DNA of 57,875 nt, from the NCBI GenBank assembly GCA_001803205.1, contig MHBE01000018.1, forward strand, positions 1-57,875, read 5' to 3'. Below are positions 26,002-34,622 of the stretch, piece by piece. Within the stretch, counting starts at the first letter, position 1, and every line of letters begins with the position of its first letter. Origin of the DNA: Lentisphaerae bacterium GWF2_38_69 (lineage in GTDB: Bacteria; Verrucomicrobiota; Lentisphaeria; Victivallales; GWF2-38-69). A program made the position numbers and the translations under genes. The notes beneath the pieces are model-generated. The model saw only the letters and a program-made list of their open reading frames with translations, did not search any database and was not told the origin of the DNA.

Positions 26002-26581
26002 TCAAAAAATGGCAGCATCCCACCTGAACGCTGCAAAGGTCGCATGATCCTTGTTGTAATGGATTTGTTTATGAAAGAACTTCCATAATCGTTCAATTGG
26101 ATTCAAATTCGGAGAATACGGCGGAATTTTCTCCAGCATTATTCCGGATGTTCTCAAGTAGTTTAACACCTCTTCAGATTGATAGTATCTGGCATTGTCT
26201 GAAAACACATAAATATGAGGAGCTGTCGGATAATGTTCTTCTATTTTGTTGACTCGGCATTGATCATATCTGCTTCAACCACTACGGCTTCTCTTGTTTC
26301 AGCATTAAGAGCTCCTTGATATTGAGCCTTTCTCTGCTTGTGTTGGATTGTATCTCTTTTGTTTCGCCTTTTTCAAAGTTGTTCAGGTAATTTCTTATAG
26401 TTTGGTCGTCCAGAAGCAGAAGTTTAGCGATCTGCTCAAAAGTATATCCATCATCAAGCAGCAACATTGCCTTTAGCCTGTCTGCTTGAGAGGCATTCTT
26501 TTCGTAACGATGTTCAGCAATTATTTCTGCCCGTTGATTTAAGCTTAAGAATCCTTTATACTTTGACATAATGACTGGCAT
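26002..26581 (-). pseudogene. IS630-family transposase relic
   Basis: The N-terminal part (26282-26581) has a helix-turn-helix: FEQIAKLLLLDDQTIRNYL. The C-terminal part has VFSDNARYYQSEEVLNYL and PYSPNLNPIERLWKFFH, the second Asp and Glu of the DDE triad. Between them the central domain with the first Asp is deleted, and a frameshift follows EADMINAEST near 26230. Inverted repeats were not identified. It lies between two membrane glycosyltransferase genes. Confidence 0.85.
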
Positions 26582-26647
26582 TCTAAACTGTCAGCTTAAG
26601 TTTGCAATACTTTTTCTATTTTTAATTCGCTCGAGGTATAACTTAAA

Positions 26648-28756
26648 TTGAGAAATCTAATATTAAATCAAAGCCCTCGAATTAGGAATGTATTATTATT
26701 TTCTTTAATAACCAGCGCTTTAGTCCTGATTTGCATTCATTATGTTAAGGGCGATAGCTCACACTTTAATAAATCACTATTATATTCTGTTATTAAAAGT
26801 AAAACATACGACAATCTTAATTATAACAGCAGGTCACCTGATCCAAATTTGTTTTCTGAGAAGGAATTCTTGGAGTTGGTAAAGTCTGATTTAAGAAATT
26901 TTTTTATCTGTTTTGATTTTAAAACAAGAAAAACCATACAAGATAGTACCATATTCCAGACTGCTTCCGGTAATTCCGGTATAAGGCTGGAACTTAAAAA
27001 GCCATCTACATTACAATTAGTTGTTGGGTCTAATAATAGAAGTGGAAGCAGATGTATTGATATAACTTCTAATTTGGAGTTAAACAAGTGGCATTATATT
27101 GAGATTAGAATTAGCTCTGATAAACAGTTAAAAGTATTACTGGATAAACAAGTTTTAGAAGGAAGAACATTTCCTGAGTTCAATTTCAACATTACTGATG
27201 TTTGTATAGGAAGCGACTCAAGTAAAATAAATCCTTTTTACGGAGAAATATCAAATTTAGAAGTAAAATATTCCTTTTTGGACAGAAATGCCCTTTTTTA
27301 TATAGTCTGGACGATAAAGATAATAGCTGTAATAATTTTCATTTCATCTGTATTAATGCTACTCAATAGATTCTATTATAATGCAAAAGAATGTGTTAGT
27401 TTTTATAAGGAAAAGATATTAGATAAAGAAAAGAAAGTTAAGATAATTGCAAATGGAATCTTTCTGGGGTTCGTCCTGTCTATTTTCTGTCAATTTGTTT
27501 TTTATTCATTGATATTAGGATTTTCAGATCCGTGGAATACTCCATTAATTCCTTATTCTAATATATTTACGGATTATATTGAAATAGTTGGTAAAATTTC
27601 AGCATTTAATCCGTATTTTTCCGATGGCGGTTCAAACTATTTCCCTTTTGCATATTATGTTTTTGCTGTTTTCTCTTTTTTCCCATTAATACTTGGCATT
27701 GTTTTATATCTTGGATTATTTACAGTCTTATTTTTTGCAATCAATAAATATGAATTGGGCTCGGCAGGATTAAGGATAAGTGGGATATCTCAAAAATATA
27801 AAAATAAACTAACTGATACATCAAAATTAAGTTTCTTCAGAATATTTAATTATTTTTTTGAAACCAATTTTAATTTAATTGTTTTTACCTTTTTATCTTT
27901 TCCTGTCTTATTTCTCTTTGAACGAGGGAATTGTGAAAATTATTTATTTATTTTTTTATGGTTGTTTATCTATTTCTATAGGGAAAATAAGTTTCAATTA
28001 AGTGCCCTTTTCCTCTCTCTGGCTATTTGTATGAAACTTTATCCAGCAGTTTTTATCGTTCTTTTTATAAAACAAAAAAAATATAAGGAAATAGTCCTTG
28101 TAGCTATATATTCAGTTCTTATAACATTTACCTGTTTATTGTTCTTTAAGGGTGGATTCAATAATAATTTGCAATATATATATTCTGGATTTTCTAATCT
28201 TAAGTCTCTTGGTTATTTTGTCAATAATAACTATGTACAGGAAGGAGTAAGTTTTTATACTTTTATAAAACCTATACTTATTTATTTTAATGGATTCAGC
28301 GTTATCAATTTAGAAAGTTATGGGTTCAAAATATTTTATTATCTAATTTGCCTAACTGTTGCTGCGTTTACATCATTATATATTCTTTTAATCGAAAAAG
28401 AATTATGGAAGAATGTGTTTTTGCTGACTGCGCTTATGCTTCTATTGCCCTTTATGTCATGCCCCTATAAGTTGATTCATTTATATCTTTCGCTATTCCT
28501 ATTTGTTAATTCTAAACCAGACAAAACAGATTTCTTCTATTCAGTTATATTCGTAATGCTGCTTATCCCTGCAAGTTATTGGTATATGATGGGCATTATA
28601 ACTGACGGAGGGCAAGGAATAAGTATCTCAGTGTTTATAACACCCATATTGATTATAATTATGATGGTTAAAATATTTAAAGATGGAATAATAGAAAACA
28701 TTTCTAATCAAGGGATTTCTCTTATAAAAAATAATCTTTTGAATTATTTTAAATAG
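26648..28756 (+). CDS. Membrane glycosyltransferase (GT87/DUF2029-like) with an N-terminal LamG-like domain
   Basis: 702 residues from a TTG start. One anchor helix is followed by a soluble domain of about 150 residues (about 80-215) with the beta-sandwich pattern of LamG/concanavalin lectins: FDFKTRKTIQDSTIFQT, RLELKKPSTLQLVV, LELNKWHYIEIRI and VCIGSDSSKINPFYGEI. The remainder is about ten membrane helices resembling GT87 mannosyltransferases (NPYFSDGGSNYFPFAYYVF, LCMKLYPAVF-like). GT-C enzymes use polyprenyl-linked donors outside the inner membrane. The lectin-like part could hold the growing glycan. Catalytic residues were not pinned down. Confidence 0.65.
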   Translation: MRNLILNQSPRIRNVLLFSLITSALVLICIHYVKGDSSHFNKSLLYSVIKSKTYDNLNYNSRSPDPNLFSEKEFLELVKSDLRNFFICFDFKTRKTIQDSTIFQTASGNSGIRLELKKPSTLQLVVGSNNRSGSRCIDITSNLELNKWHYIEIRISSDKQLKVLLDKQVLEGRTFPEFNFNITDVCIGSDSSKINPFYGEISNLEVKYSFLDRNALFYIVWTIKIIAVIIFISSVLMLLNRFYYNAKECVSFYKEKILDKEKKVKIIANGIFLGFVLSIFCQFVFYSLILGFSDPWNTPLIPYSNIFTDYIEIVGKISAFNPYFSDGGSNYFPFAYYVFAVFSFFPLILGIVLYLGLFTVLFFAINKYELGSAGLRISGISQKYKNKLTDTSKLSFFRIFNYFFETNFNLIVFTFLSFPVLFLFERGNCENYLFIFLWLFIYFYRENKFQLSALFLSLAICMKLYPAVFIVLFIKQKKYKEIVLVAIYSVLITFTCLLFFKGGFNNNLQYIYSGFSNLKSLGYFVNNNYVQEGVSFYTFIKPILIYFNGFSVINLESYGFKIFYYLICLTVAAFTSLYILLIEKELWKNVFLLTALMLLLPFMSCPYKLIHLYLSLFLFVNSKPDKTDFFYSVIFVMLLIPASYWYMMGIITDGGQGISISVFITPILIIIMMVKIFKDGIIENISNQGISLIKNNLLNYFK

Positions 28757-28797
28757 ACTAAACTCAAAGAAAAGATAAAATAGACCAATATGAACTT

Positions 28798-29096
28798 ATG
28801 CTTGAAATACTTCTCGAATTGGGAACAATTATAAAACAAAAATCTGATATTATCAGCCTTGCTTATCTTTTCGGATCGTTTGCCAAAGGCAATGCCAAAG
28901 AATATAGCGATATAGATTTAGCTGTTTTATTATCCTCTAAAAGCAGAATAATAAATCCTTTGTTGGGTTTAGAGCTGGAGTTGGAGATACAAGAGAAATT
29001 AAATCATCAGGCTACAGGATTGTTTTTGAACTCGACTCTTTAACCAGAAAGTTTTTCGAGCTTAAGGCAGCCCGCGATTATTATTATAATTTTTAA
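28798..29096 (+). pseudogene. MNT-type nucleotidyltransferase (MntA-like antitoxin) with an internal deletion/frameshift
   Basis: The N-terminal part has AYLFGSFAKGNAKEYSDIDL, with the G-S and D-x-D residues that bind nucleotide and metal. After residue about 70 the frame leaves the family and stops at 29043. In another frame the family-like ending YRIVFELDSLTRKFFELKAA is readable to 29096. A loss of sequence near 29010 is likely. No HEPN partner gene follows. Confidence 0.6.
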
Positions 29097-29117
29097 TATT
29101 TTTAAAAGGTTAATATT

Positions 29118-29363
29118 ATGACAAGATTAATACTAGAATTGCCAGAATCGGCATTTTCACTATTTCATCAATCGCTTGATGAATTCTTAAAATCCATGAA
29201 GATCGCTGCAATAGTTAAATGGTACGAAGAAGGGAAGATTTCGCAATCGAAAGCTGCTGAAATAGCATGTGTTACCCGACAGGAATTCCTCGAAGCTCTT
29301 TATGAGCATAAAATCCCACCTTTCCAGATAACTCCAGAGGAACTGGGAAATGAAATTCAATAA
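29118..29363 (+). CDS. UPF0175-family antitoxin
   Basis: 81 residues with the signature KMKIAAIVKWYEEGKISQSK-like core (here KSMKIAAIVKWYEEGKISQS) and AAEIACVTRQEFLEAL, an HTH-like segment. UPF0175 proteins are antitoxins partnered with DUF3368 PIN toxins. AAAAGGTTA precedes the ATG. The last 14 bp overlap the toxin start, the normal arrangement. Intact, although its toxin is truncated. Confidence 0.75.
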   Translation: MTRLILELPESAFSLFHQSLDEFLKSMKIAAIVKWYEEGKISQSKAAEIACVTRQEFLEALYEHKIPPFQITPEELGNEIQ

Positions 29364-29610
29364 ACTAAACTCCTCTCCGATAATTTCATTAGCCAAAATA
29401 GGGCATGCTGATTTGTTATTGAAAGTCGCACACGAAATAAATATTCCATCTGGAGTTTATGAAGAAATTACTGCCCTGAATAGAAATGATTCTGCCACAG
29501 AATGGATCAAAGCTTTGCCTTCAGAATTTCTAACTGGCTGGACAGTGTTTTTCGGAAAAAAAATAATAGAATTTAAATCTATCGAGTCAGTGGACTATAA
29601 TTTCAATTAA
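29350..29610 (+). pseudogene. N-terminal part of a DUF3368 PIN-like toxin
   Basis: NSSPIISLAKIGHADLLLKV and NIPSGVYEEITALNRND are the beginning of DUF3368. The second half with DIGEASVI and VLIDE-GRR is replaced by an unrelated tail (GWTVFFGKKIIEFKS). The missing half resembles what survives at 8043-8438. Probably inactive as a nuclease. Confidence 0.68.
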
Positions 29611-29626
29611 GATTGGGAGAACACTT

Positions 29627-29899
29627 ATGCACAATGCTGAAGTATTAAAACTTATTGACGAAAATTCAGATATTTTCTGGTATATTAATGAAGAAGACAA
29701 ATGCAATATTTCTCTTGAATTTCTCATTGAAACAATATTGAATTACGGTAACGAAAGAAGCGTTAAAAGATTAATTGATAATCTCGGAATTATGGAAGTT
29801 GCCCGTATTTTCTTTGCACAGGCGGATAAACCTCGGTGTAATTATTTTCCACAAGTTAAAAACTACTTTAGCTTATACTTTAAAAGATATGCATCATAA
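29627..29899 (+). CDS. DUF6922-like partner of the AbiEii nucleotidyltransferase
   Basis: 90 residues with DIFWYINEEDKCNISLEFLI, ETILNYGNERSVKRLIDNLG and NYFPQVKNYFSLYFKRYA. This pattern is typical of short proteins encoded directly before AbiEii-like genes, and it parallels the relic at 7279. Its stop overlaps the AbiEii start by 11 bp. Role as antitoxin is inferred from this linkage. GGGAGAA lies upstream of the ATG. Confidence 0.65.
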   Translation: MHNAEVLKLIDENSDIFWYINEEDKCNISLEFLIETILNYGNERSVKRLIDNLGIMEVARIFFAQADKPRCNYFPQVKNYFSLYFKRYAS

Positions 29900-30500
29900 T
29901 ATTCTCTCAGAAAATCAAAAAGATTTACTTGTTACAATTAAATCATTCTCCAAAGAGTATTATCTAGTGGGAGGCACAGCTATTGCGCTGTACCTCGGGC
30001 ATAGACGATCAATAGACTTTGATCTTTTTACTTATAATAATGTAAGAAGAAAAGGAATTAAGAATTTTCTTGATTCAAAAAAACTTAAATATTCCGTCCT
30101 ATTTGAAGATTCAATACAACTTCATATAATTTTAAATCATGTTAAAATAACTTTCTTTCAATATCCTTTTGCTATAAAAGCCAATACAAAATTTGATGAT
30201 ATTATTAATCTTCCTTCTCTCTTAGACCTTGCTGCCATGAAAGCTTACGCCCTTGGAAATAGAAGTAAATGGAAAGATTATGTGGATTTATTCTTTATTT
30301 TCAGGCTATTTTCTTTGACTGATGTTGTAAAACGAGCTGAACGGATTTTTGGTGAACCTTTCAATGCAAAACTCTTCAGGCAACAACTTGCTTATTTTAA
30401 TGATATAGATTTTTCTGAAAGCATCGAATACATAAATGAGAAGCCGAATGAAAATGAGATTAAATCATTATTAATAGATGTAGCATTAGAGCCTTTCTAA
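29889..30500 (+). CDS. AbiEii-type nucleotidyltransferase (toxin-like)
   Basis: About 203 residues. The nucleotidyltransferase core is intact: YYLVGGTAIALYLGHRRSID and FDLFTYNN, which give the GG, GHR-S and D-x-D residues of the family. The C-terminal part LLDLAAMKAYALGNRSKWKD and YVDLFFIFR is typical. AbiEii/MenT proteins transfer nucleotides to tRNA or other RNA to stop growth, often in phage defence. The start at MHHNILSEN overlaps the upstream gene. The complete module contrasts with the broken copy at 7279-7948. Confidence 0.78.
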   Translation: MHHNILSENQKDLLVTIKSFSKEYYLVGGTAIALYLGHRRSIDFDLFTYNNVRRKGIKNFLDSKKLKYSVLFEDSIQLHIILNHVKITFFQYPFAIKANTKFDDIINLPSLLDLAAMKAYALGNRSKWKDYVDLFFIFRLFSLTDVVKRAERIFGEPFNAKLFRQQLAYFNDIDFSESIEYINEKPNENEIKSLLIDVALEPF

Positions 30501-30534
30501 TTTATATGCCTAAAAAAAAATTCTATAGGAGTGT

Positions 30535-30660
30535 CGACTAATTTAGTTCCTCTCACAAAGACACTGAGACACAAAGTTTTTCTCCGTGAGATACAATTGT
30601 TCTTGAATCTTTTTGTCAACGAATTTCACGAATTGTTCAAAGAACAACAAAGGTAATTGA
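30535..30660. repeat. Low-order repeat remnants (CACAAAG / CACGAAT flavours)
   Basis: CTCACAAAGACACTGAGACA, AATTTCACGAATTG and CAAAGAACAACAAAGG occupy the gap after the AbiEii gene. Similar words appear inverted at 16083-16115 (CTTTGTTGTTCTTTGTGCC) and near 7198-7235. Confidence 0.4.
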
Positions 30661-30741
30661 AACTGAGAATAAGTTCTATTCATTTAGAATGGTTGTGTTA
30701 AACTAATAGTGCATAATGTTTAAACATATAAAGGAATTATC

Positions 30742-30879
30742 ATGCTAAGAGAAATAATCATTCCAGATTCTTCAAAAATAGTTCTGCCAATACCCAAAAA
30801 CTATATGCATAGAAAAATTGAGATAATTATTTTCTTGAATCTTGATCAACTCTTAATTAACTCAAAACTTAAAACATAA
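30742..30879 (+). pseudogene. Short antitoxin-like fragment ending in a heptamer repeat
   Basis: 45 residues: MLREIIIPDSSKIVLPIPKN and YMHRKIEIIIF resemble the first half of small beta-strand-rich antitoxins that begin with an IPEEY-type motif. The end SKLKT is encoded by the NAACTCA repeat, so the C-terminal half was lost where the repeat lies. AAAGGAATT precedes the ATG. Confidence 0.45.
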
Positions 30880-30893
30880 CACCCAAAACTTAT
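30855..30893. repeat. Heptamer-type repeat before the epimerase gene
   Basis: TTAACTCAAAACTTAAAAC and ATAACACCCAAAACTT fill the 15-bp gap and the end of the antitoxin fragment. There is no recognisable ribosome binding site between this repeat and the next ATG. Confidence 0.6.
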
Positions 30894-30894
30894 T

Positions 30895-31887
30895 ATGCTT
30901 TCAGTATTTTTAACTGGCGGGACAGGATTTTTCGGGAAGAATATTTTGAGGAAGCTTCAGTCTGATGTCAAACTCACAATATTATCTAGAAATCCTGAGA
31001 ATTTTATCAACGAGTTTCCAGAATTAATCAAGGGGCACGAAGTGTCTTTTGTAAAGGGGGATATAAGAGATTTCAAGTTGCCGCCAGATTTGGTGTTTGA
31101 TTATGTAATTCATGGAGCTACCGAAGCCAGCGCCAAGCTTGAAAAAGAAAATCCACAGGAGATGTATTCTGTTATAGTTGACGGAACTAAACATCTTCTT
31201 AAGCAAATTACCGGACGAGGAATCAAGCGGCTCTTATTTATAAGCTCAGGCGGAGTTTACGGCCAGCAACCGGCTGATTTATCAAATATCCCCGAAACCT
31301 ATCCGCCATCGCCTATAACATACTACGGCAAAGGTAAACTTGAGGCAGAAAGGCTATGTGTAGCCTCTGGTATTGCATCAGTAATTGCTAGGTGTTTTGC
31401 GTTTGTTGGCCCTTATCTTCCGTTAGATACTCATTTTGCAATAGGTAATTTTATATTGAATGGACTTAAAAATGACCCAATTATAATCAAAGGAGATGGT
31501 CGTCCCTATCGTTCTTATATGTATGCAGATGATTTAATAAATTGGCTATGGTCCATTTTATTAAAAGGCAAGGTAGGGGAAATTTATAATGTTGGTTCAG
31601 AAGAAGCAATTTCTATCGCCGATCTAGCTCGGTTAGTCAGTTCCTGTTTCACAGACAAACCTGAAGTTAAAATTCTCGGCATCCCAACCCAAAACCCAAA
31701 ACTCATAACTCAAAACTATTCTATCGAACCACTAACCACGAGTCACGAGCCACTAAAGCCCGAGCGTTATGTCCCTTCCACCCAGAAACCCCAAAGTGAG
31801 CTTGGATTGACATTGCGCACTAATTTAAAAGATGCTATACTTGAGACAATTGTTTGGAATACTAAACTTTTTAAAATTAAATCATGA
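30895..31887 (+). CDS. NAD-dependent nucleotide-sugar epimerase/dehydratase
   Basis: 330-residue extended SDR with FLTGGTGFFGKNILRKL (NAD binding), VIHGATEAS, FISSGGVYG, the catalytic YYGKGKLEAE and YRSYMYADDLINWLW. It probably modifies C4 or another position of a nucleotide sugar made by the rfb genes. Substrate not assignable. Residues about 264-289 (TQNPKLITQN then YSIEPLTTSHEPLKPE) are encoded by a composite heptamer repeat inserted in frame before the normal C-terminal RTNLKDAILETI, apparently without destroying the gene. Confidence 0.82.
   Translation: MLSVFLTGGTGFFGKNILRKLQSDVKLTILSRNPENFINEFPELIKGHEVSFVKGDIRDFKLPPDLVFDYVIHGATEASAKLEKENPQEMYSVIVDGTKHLLKQITGRGIKRLLFISSGGVYGQQPADLSNIPETYPPSPITYYGKGKLEAERLCVASGIASVIARCFAFVGPYLPLDTHFAIGNFILNGLKNDPIIIKGDGRPYRSYMYADDLINWLWSILLKGKVGEIYNVGSEEAISIADLARLVSSCFTDKPEVKILGIPTQNPKLITQNYSIEPLTTSHEPLKPERYVPSTQKPQSELGLTLRTNLKDAILETIVWNTKLFKIKS
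31684..31760. repeat. In-frame composite heptamer repeat within the epimerase gene
   Basis: CCCAAAACCCAAAACTCATA, AACTCAAAACTATTCT and CCACGAGTCACGAGCCAC follow one another, the same order as at 3807-3868. The length is compatible with the reading frame. Confidence 0.7.
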
Positions 31888-32150
31888 ATCAATTGATTCA
31901 GCTGAGCTTGTGAATATATGCAACAACCACCTTAATGACTTCAAGAAATTCATCAGCGAAATAAAATGATCAAATTTTCTCAACAATCTGTAACTAAAGC
32001 AGAAAAGGTGAAATGATGTGTGTAATCCAGATTGGCAAAATATCTTCAGGAAGAAATTGATATTATAAAAAAAACAATTAAAATGTCTTTTACTTAAACC
32101 CGAATTCTGAAAATTCTTGTTAAATCTTAGTTATAGACTGGAGAAAGTTC

Positions 32151-33683
32151 ATGCAAAGTTCTGAAATTACCGACAAATATTATCTTAAAGTCCTTATCTG
32201 GATATGCGTTATATGGTTCCTAGTATGGAGTTTTGTTCCATTTATTTTCTTTGAAGGGATATTTTCTGATATTTTTACAAGTTCAGTCGTAATAAAACAA
32301 CATTTAACATGGGGTTATAACAGACAGCCTTATTTCGGGACATGGTTATCAGGAGGTGTTTTCTTATTTGGAGATTTACGGTTTGGTTATCTGTGCTGTC
32401 AAATATTTATTTTGATATGCATATTATCAATATGGAAGCTGGCAAGATATTTTCTACCTCGAGCCGAATCATTGATTGCAGTGTTGTTAGTCCTTGTCAC
32501 TCCAACTTTTTCTTTTTTGAATCTGGTATTTTGTCAAAATGTTATGCTCATGGGCTTTTGGGCACTGATAATTCTATTTTTTTATAAGGCTTTGTTAAAT
32601 CAGAAATATATTGATTGGCTGTTGTTGGGGCTATTTTGCGGGCTAGGTTTAATGACGAAATATTTTTGCGCTTTTTTGTTTGTTCCTATGGCGTTGCTTA
32701 TTTTGTTTACTAAAGAAGGGAGAAGTTCATTCACCAGACTGGGGCTATATTTTTGTGGAATTGTCTTTTTAATAGCAATAATTCCCAATATTATATGGCT
32801 ATTTGATAATCAATTTGTATCTGTTACTTATGGATTAAAGAGAACAGATTTAACTACAGTAATACCATTAATGGATCATATATTTAGTCCATTGAAATCT
32901 ATTGGCCTTATAGTGGGCAATCTTGCTCTTGCCATAATATTAGTATTTGCCTGTTTCCCGAAAAGAAACTCGGAACCTGTTTATGCCATTTCATCTTTCA
33001 CAAAAAAATACATTAATTTAATGTGCCTGACTCCACTGCTTATTCTTATATTATTTGCCGTGATAACAGGTGGTTATATTAAACCTGAGTGGCTTTTCCC
33101 TCTTTCTGTGCCTCTTGGTGTATTTGCTGTTATGTATTGGCGCCCTGTAATATCTAAAGAGAAATTTAATAAGTTTTTGGTTCTAGCCTCTATAGTTTTA
33201 ATTCTGGCAGTTATTGGAATCTTATTTGCTATTATGTATTATTATCCATATAAACATGATAAGATGGAAGTAACTCCATATCCTACCTATCCAATAGCCA
33301 ATGTAATGACAGAAGAGTGGCATAAAGAGTATCATCAACAACTTAAATATGTCATAGGAGAATATCAATTTGCCGCGATTGTTTCTTATTTTGGTGAAGA
33401 TCATCCCACAGCTATAGTTATGGATCCTCTTGCTCCTGTTCCTTACTCTCAATATATGAATGATATTAAAAAATACGGCGCGCTTCTAATATGGAGAGGT
33501 TCAGAGCTGGCACCATGGATGGATAAATTTAAAGATGACTCGATAACCAAATATCATACTAAAGCTTTCTCTATGCCAGTAAAACCATGGTTTGAGAGAT
33601 TAATTAAAAACTGGACTGGAGAAATTCCAAAAACTCAGGATATTTCCTTTGCATTCATTCCTCCTCAAAATGAAGTAAAATAG
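32151..33683 (+). CDS. GT39-family (PMT/ArnT-like) membrane glycosyltransferase
   Basis: 510 residues with about eleven membrane helices and a short extracytoplasmic C-terminus. The first periplasmic loop carries FSSVV-H-TWGYNRQPYFGTW-type residues and GDLRFGYLCCQI, in the position where GT39 enzymes hold their catalytic acidic residues. GLGLMTKYFCAFLFVPM is the usual helix pair. Such enzymes move a sugar from a polyprenyl-phosphate carrier to a lipid or glycan. CTGGAGAAAG lies before the ATG. It is separated from the epimerase gene by 263 bp with no gene found. Confidence 0.78.
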   Translation: MQSSEITDKYYLKVLIWICVIWFLVWSFVPFIFFEGIFSDIFTSSVVIKQHLTWGYNRQPYFGTWLSGGVFLFGDLRFGYLCCQIFILICILSIWKLARYFLPRAESLIAVLLVLVTPTFSFLNLVFCQNVMLMGFWALIILFFYKALLNQKYIDWLLLGLFCGLGLMTKYFCAFLFVPMALLILFTKEGRSSFTRLGLYFCGIVFLIAIIPNIIWLFDNQFVSVTYGLKRTDLTTVIPLMDHIFSPLKSIGLIVGNLALAIILVFACFPKRNSEPVYAISSFTKKYINLMCLTPLLILILFAVITGGYIKPEWLFPLSVPLGVFAVMYWRPVISKEKFNKFLVLASIVLILAVIGILFAIMYYYPYKHDKMEVTPYPTYPIANVMTEEWHKEYHQQLKYVIGEYQFAAIVSYFGEDHPTAIVMDPLAPVPYSQYMNDIKKYGALLIWRGSELAPWMDKFKDDSITKYHTKAFSMPVKPWFERLIKNWTGEIPKTQDISFAFIPPQNEVK

Positions 33684-33714
33684 TAGGCATGGGAAATGAA
33701 GTGGTAGGTGAAAT

Positions 33715-34419
33715 TTACCTGTCTTTTTGGTGGAATATTTTTTTGATTGAAAAGCAAAGCACCTGTTTCATGAAGAGTAAATATTCTTTGTAATTGAGCT
33801 TACTTTTTCCTTGTCCTCTGGATCTAAAAACAAAAGGTATCTCATTGATTTTCGAATAATTCCCTTTTACCAGTATTTCAAGAAGGATCTTATACCCTGA
33901 AGAAGTTAGATTAAATCCTGTAAGGACTTTTCTGTTAAGGGAAAAATACCCAGAAAGTGGATCTGATGTTTTTATAATAAGTTTTGCCAACATTAGACCG
34001 ATATTTGAAATAATTTTGCGATCTAATCTCCAATTATTTACATGGCTTGATTCCTGAAATCTGCTACCGATAGCAATATCATAATTTTCAAGAGAGAAAA
34101 TAAGTTCCGGTATGATTGCCGGATCATGGCTTAAATCTCCATCCATTACTCCAAGATAATTTCTATCGGATAATGCAAAGCCTTCCATAACGGCGCTTCC
34201 AAGACCAAGCTTTTCTTTGCGATGAATGACTCTTACTGGATATAGTTTAGACATTTCTTCTGCTTTTTGTCCCGTTTCGTCAGGTGAATTATCGTCAACT
34301 ATAATTACTTCAAGATCGATATTAGGGAAAGGTTGTACAGCAGCAAATATTTCCTTTAAAAGAGGCTGAATATTGTTCTTTTCATTAAATGTAGGAATTA
34401 CTATTGAAGCTTTTATCAT
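33715..34419 (-). CDS. GT2-family dolichyl/polyprenyl-phosphate mannosyltransferase-like protein
   Basis: 234 residues from the ATG at MIKASIVIPTFNEKNN. Motifs are VDDNSPDETGQKAEE, GVMDGDLSHDPAIIPEL (metal and donor site) and SGYFSLNRKVL. It ends with FRSRGQGKSKLNYKEYLLF, the DPM1 hallmark. No membrane helices, so soluble or peripheral. It would supply polyprenyl-phosphate sugar to the GT-C enzymes upstream. It converges on the GT39 gene. The longer open frame upstream of this ATG lacks family similarity. Confidence 0.88.
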   Translation of the reverse strand: MIKASIVIPTFNEKNNIQPLLKEIFAAVQPFPNIDLEVIIVDDNSPDETGQKAEEMSKLYPVRVIHRKEKLGLGSAVMEGFALSDRNYLGVMDGDLSHDPAIIPELIFSLENYDIAIGSRFQESSHVNNWRLDRKIISNIGLMLAKLIIKTSDPLSGYFSLNRKVLTGFNLTSSGYKILLEILVKGNYSKINEIPFVFRSRGQGKSKLNYKEYLLFMKQVLCFSIKKIFHQKDR

Positions 34420-34541
34420 TAAAAATTTCTCAATTTGTATGAAAATTATTAATTGTTCGAAAAATAACACAATTCACAAATTTTTCGGATAGAAAGATTC
34501 TAATTAAATTTGCCAAAAACAACATGAGACCTATTATATAA

Positions 34542-34620
34542 CGGCGGGTTTGATCCTCTGATAATAATGCACTGGGGCTGCTAAGCCTTATATTAAATTC
34601 CAGAGCGGAATCAACCCGCT
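34542..34620. repeat. REP-like palindromic unit between GT2 and the RmlD-like gene
   Basis: GGCGGGTTTGATCC near 34542 pairs with GGAATCAACCCGCTCC near 34605-34620 across a loop of about 50 bases. It abuts the 3' end of the RmlD-like gene. It could be a mobile palindrome or act as a terminator for the minus-strand gene. Confidence 0.5.
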
Positions 34621-34622
34621 CC

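Noticed and set aside
31888-32150. Possible small gene between the epimerase and GT39 genes
   Set aside because: A short coding-like piece (NNHLNDFKKFISEIK) has no start or ribosome site and is too short to identify; the gap also lacks clear promoter or repeat structure.
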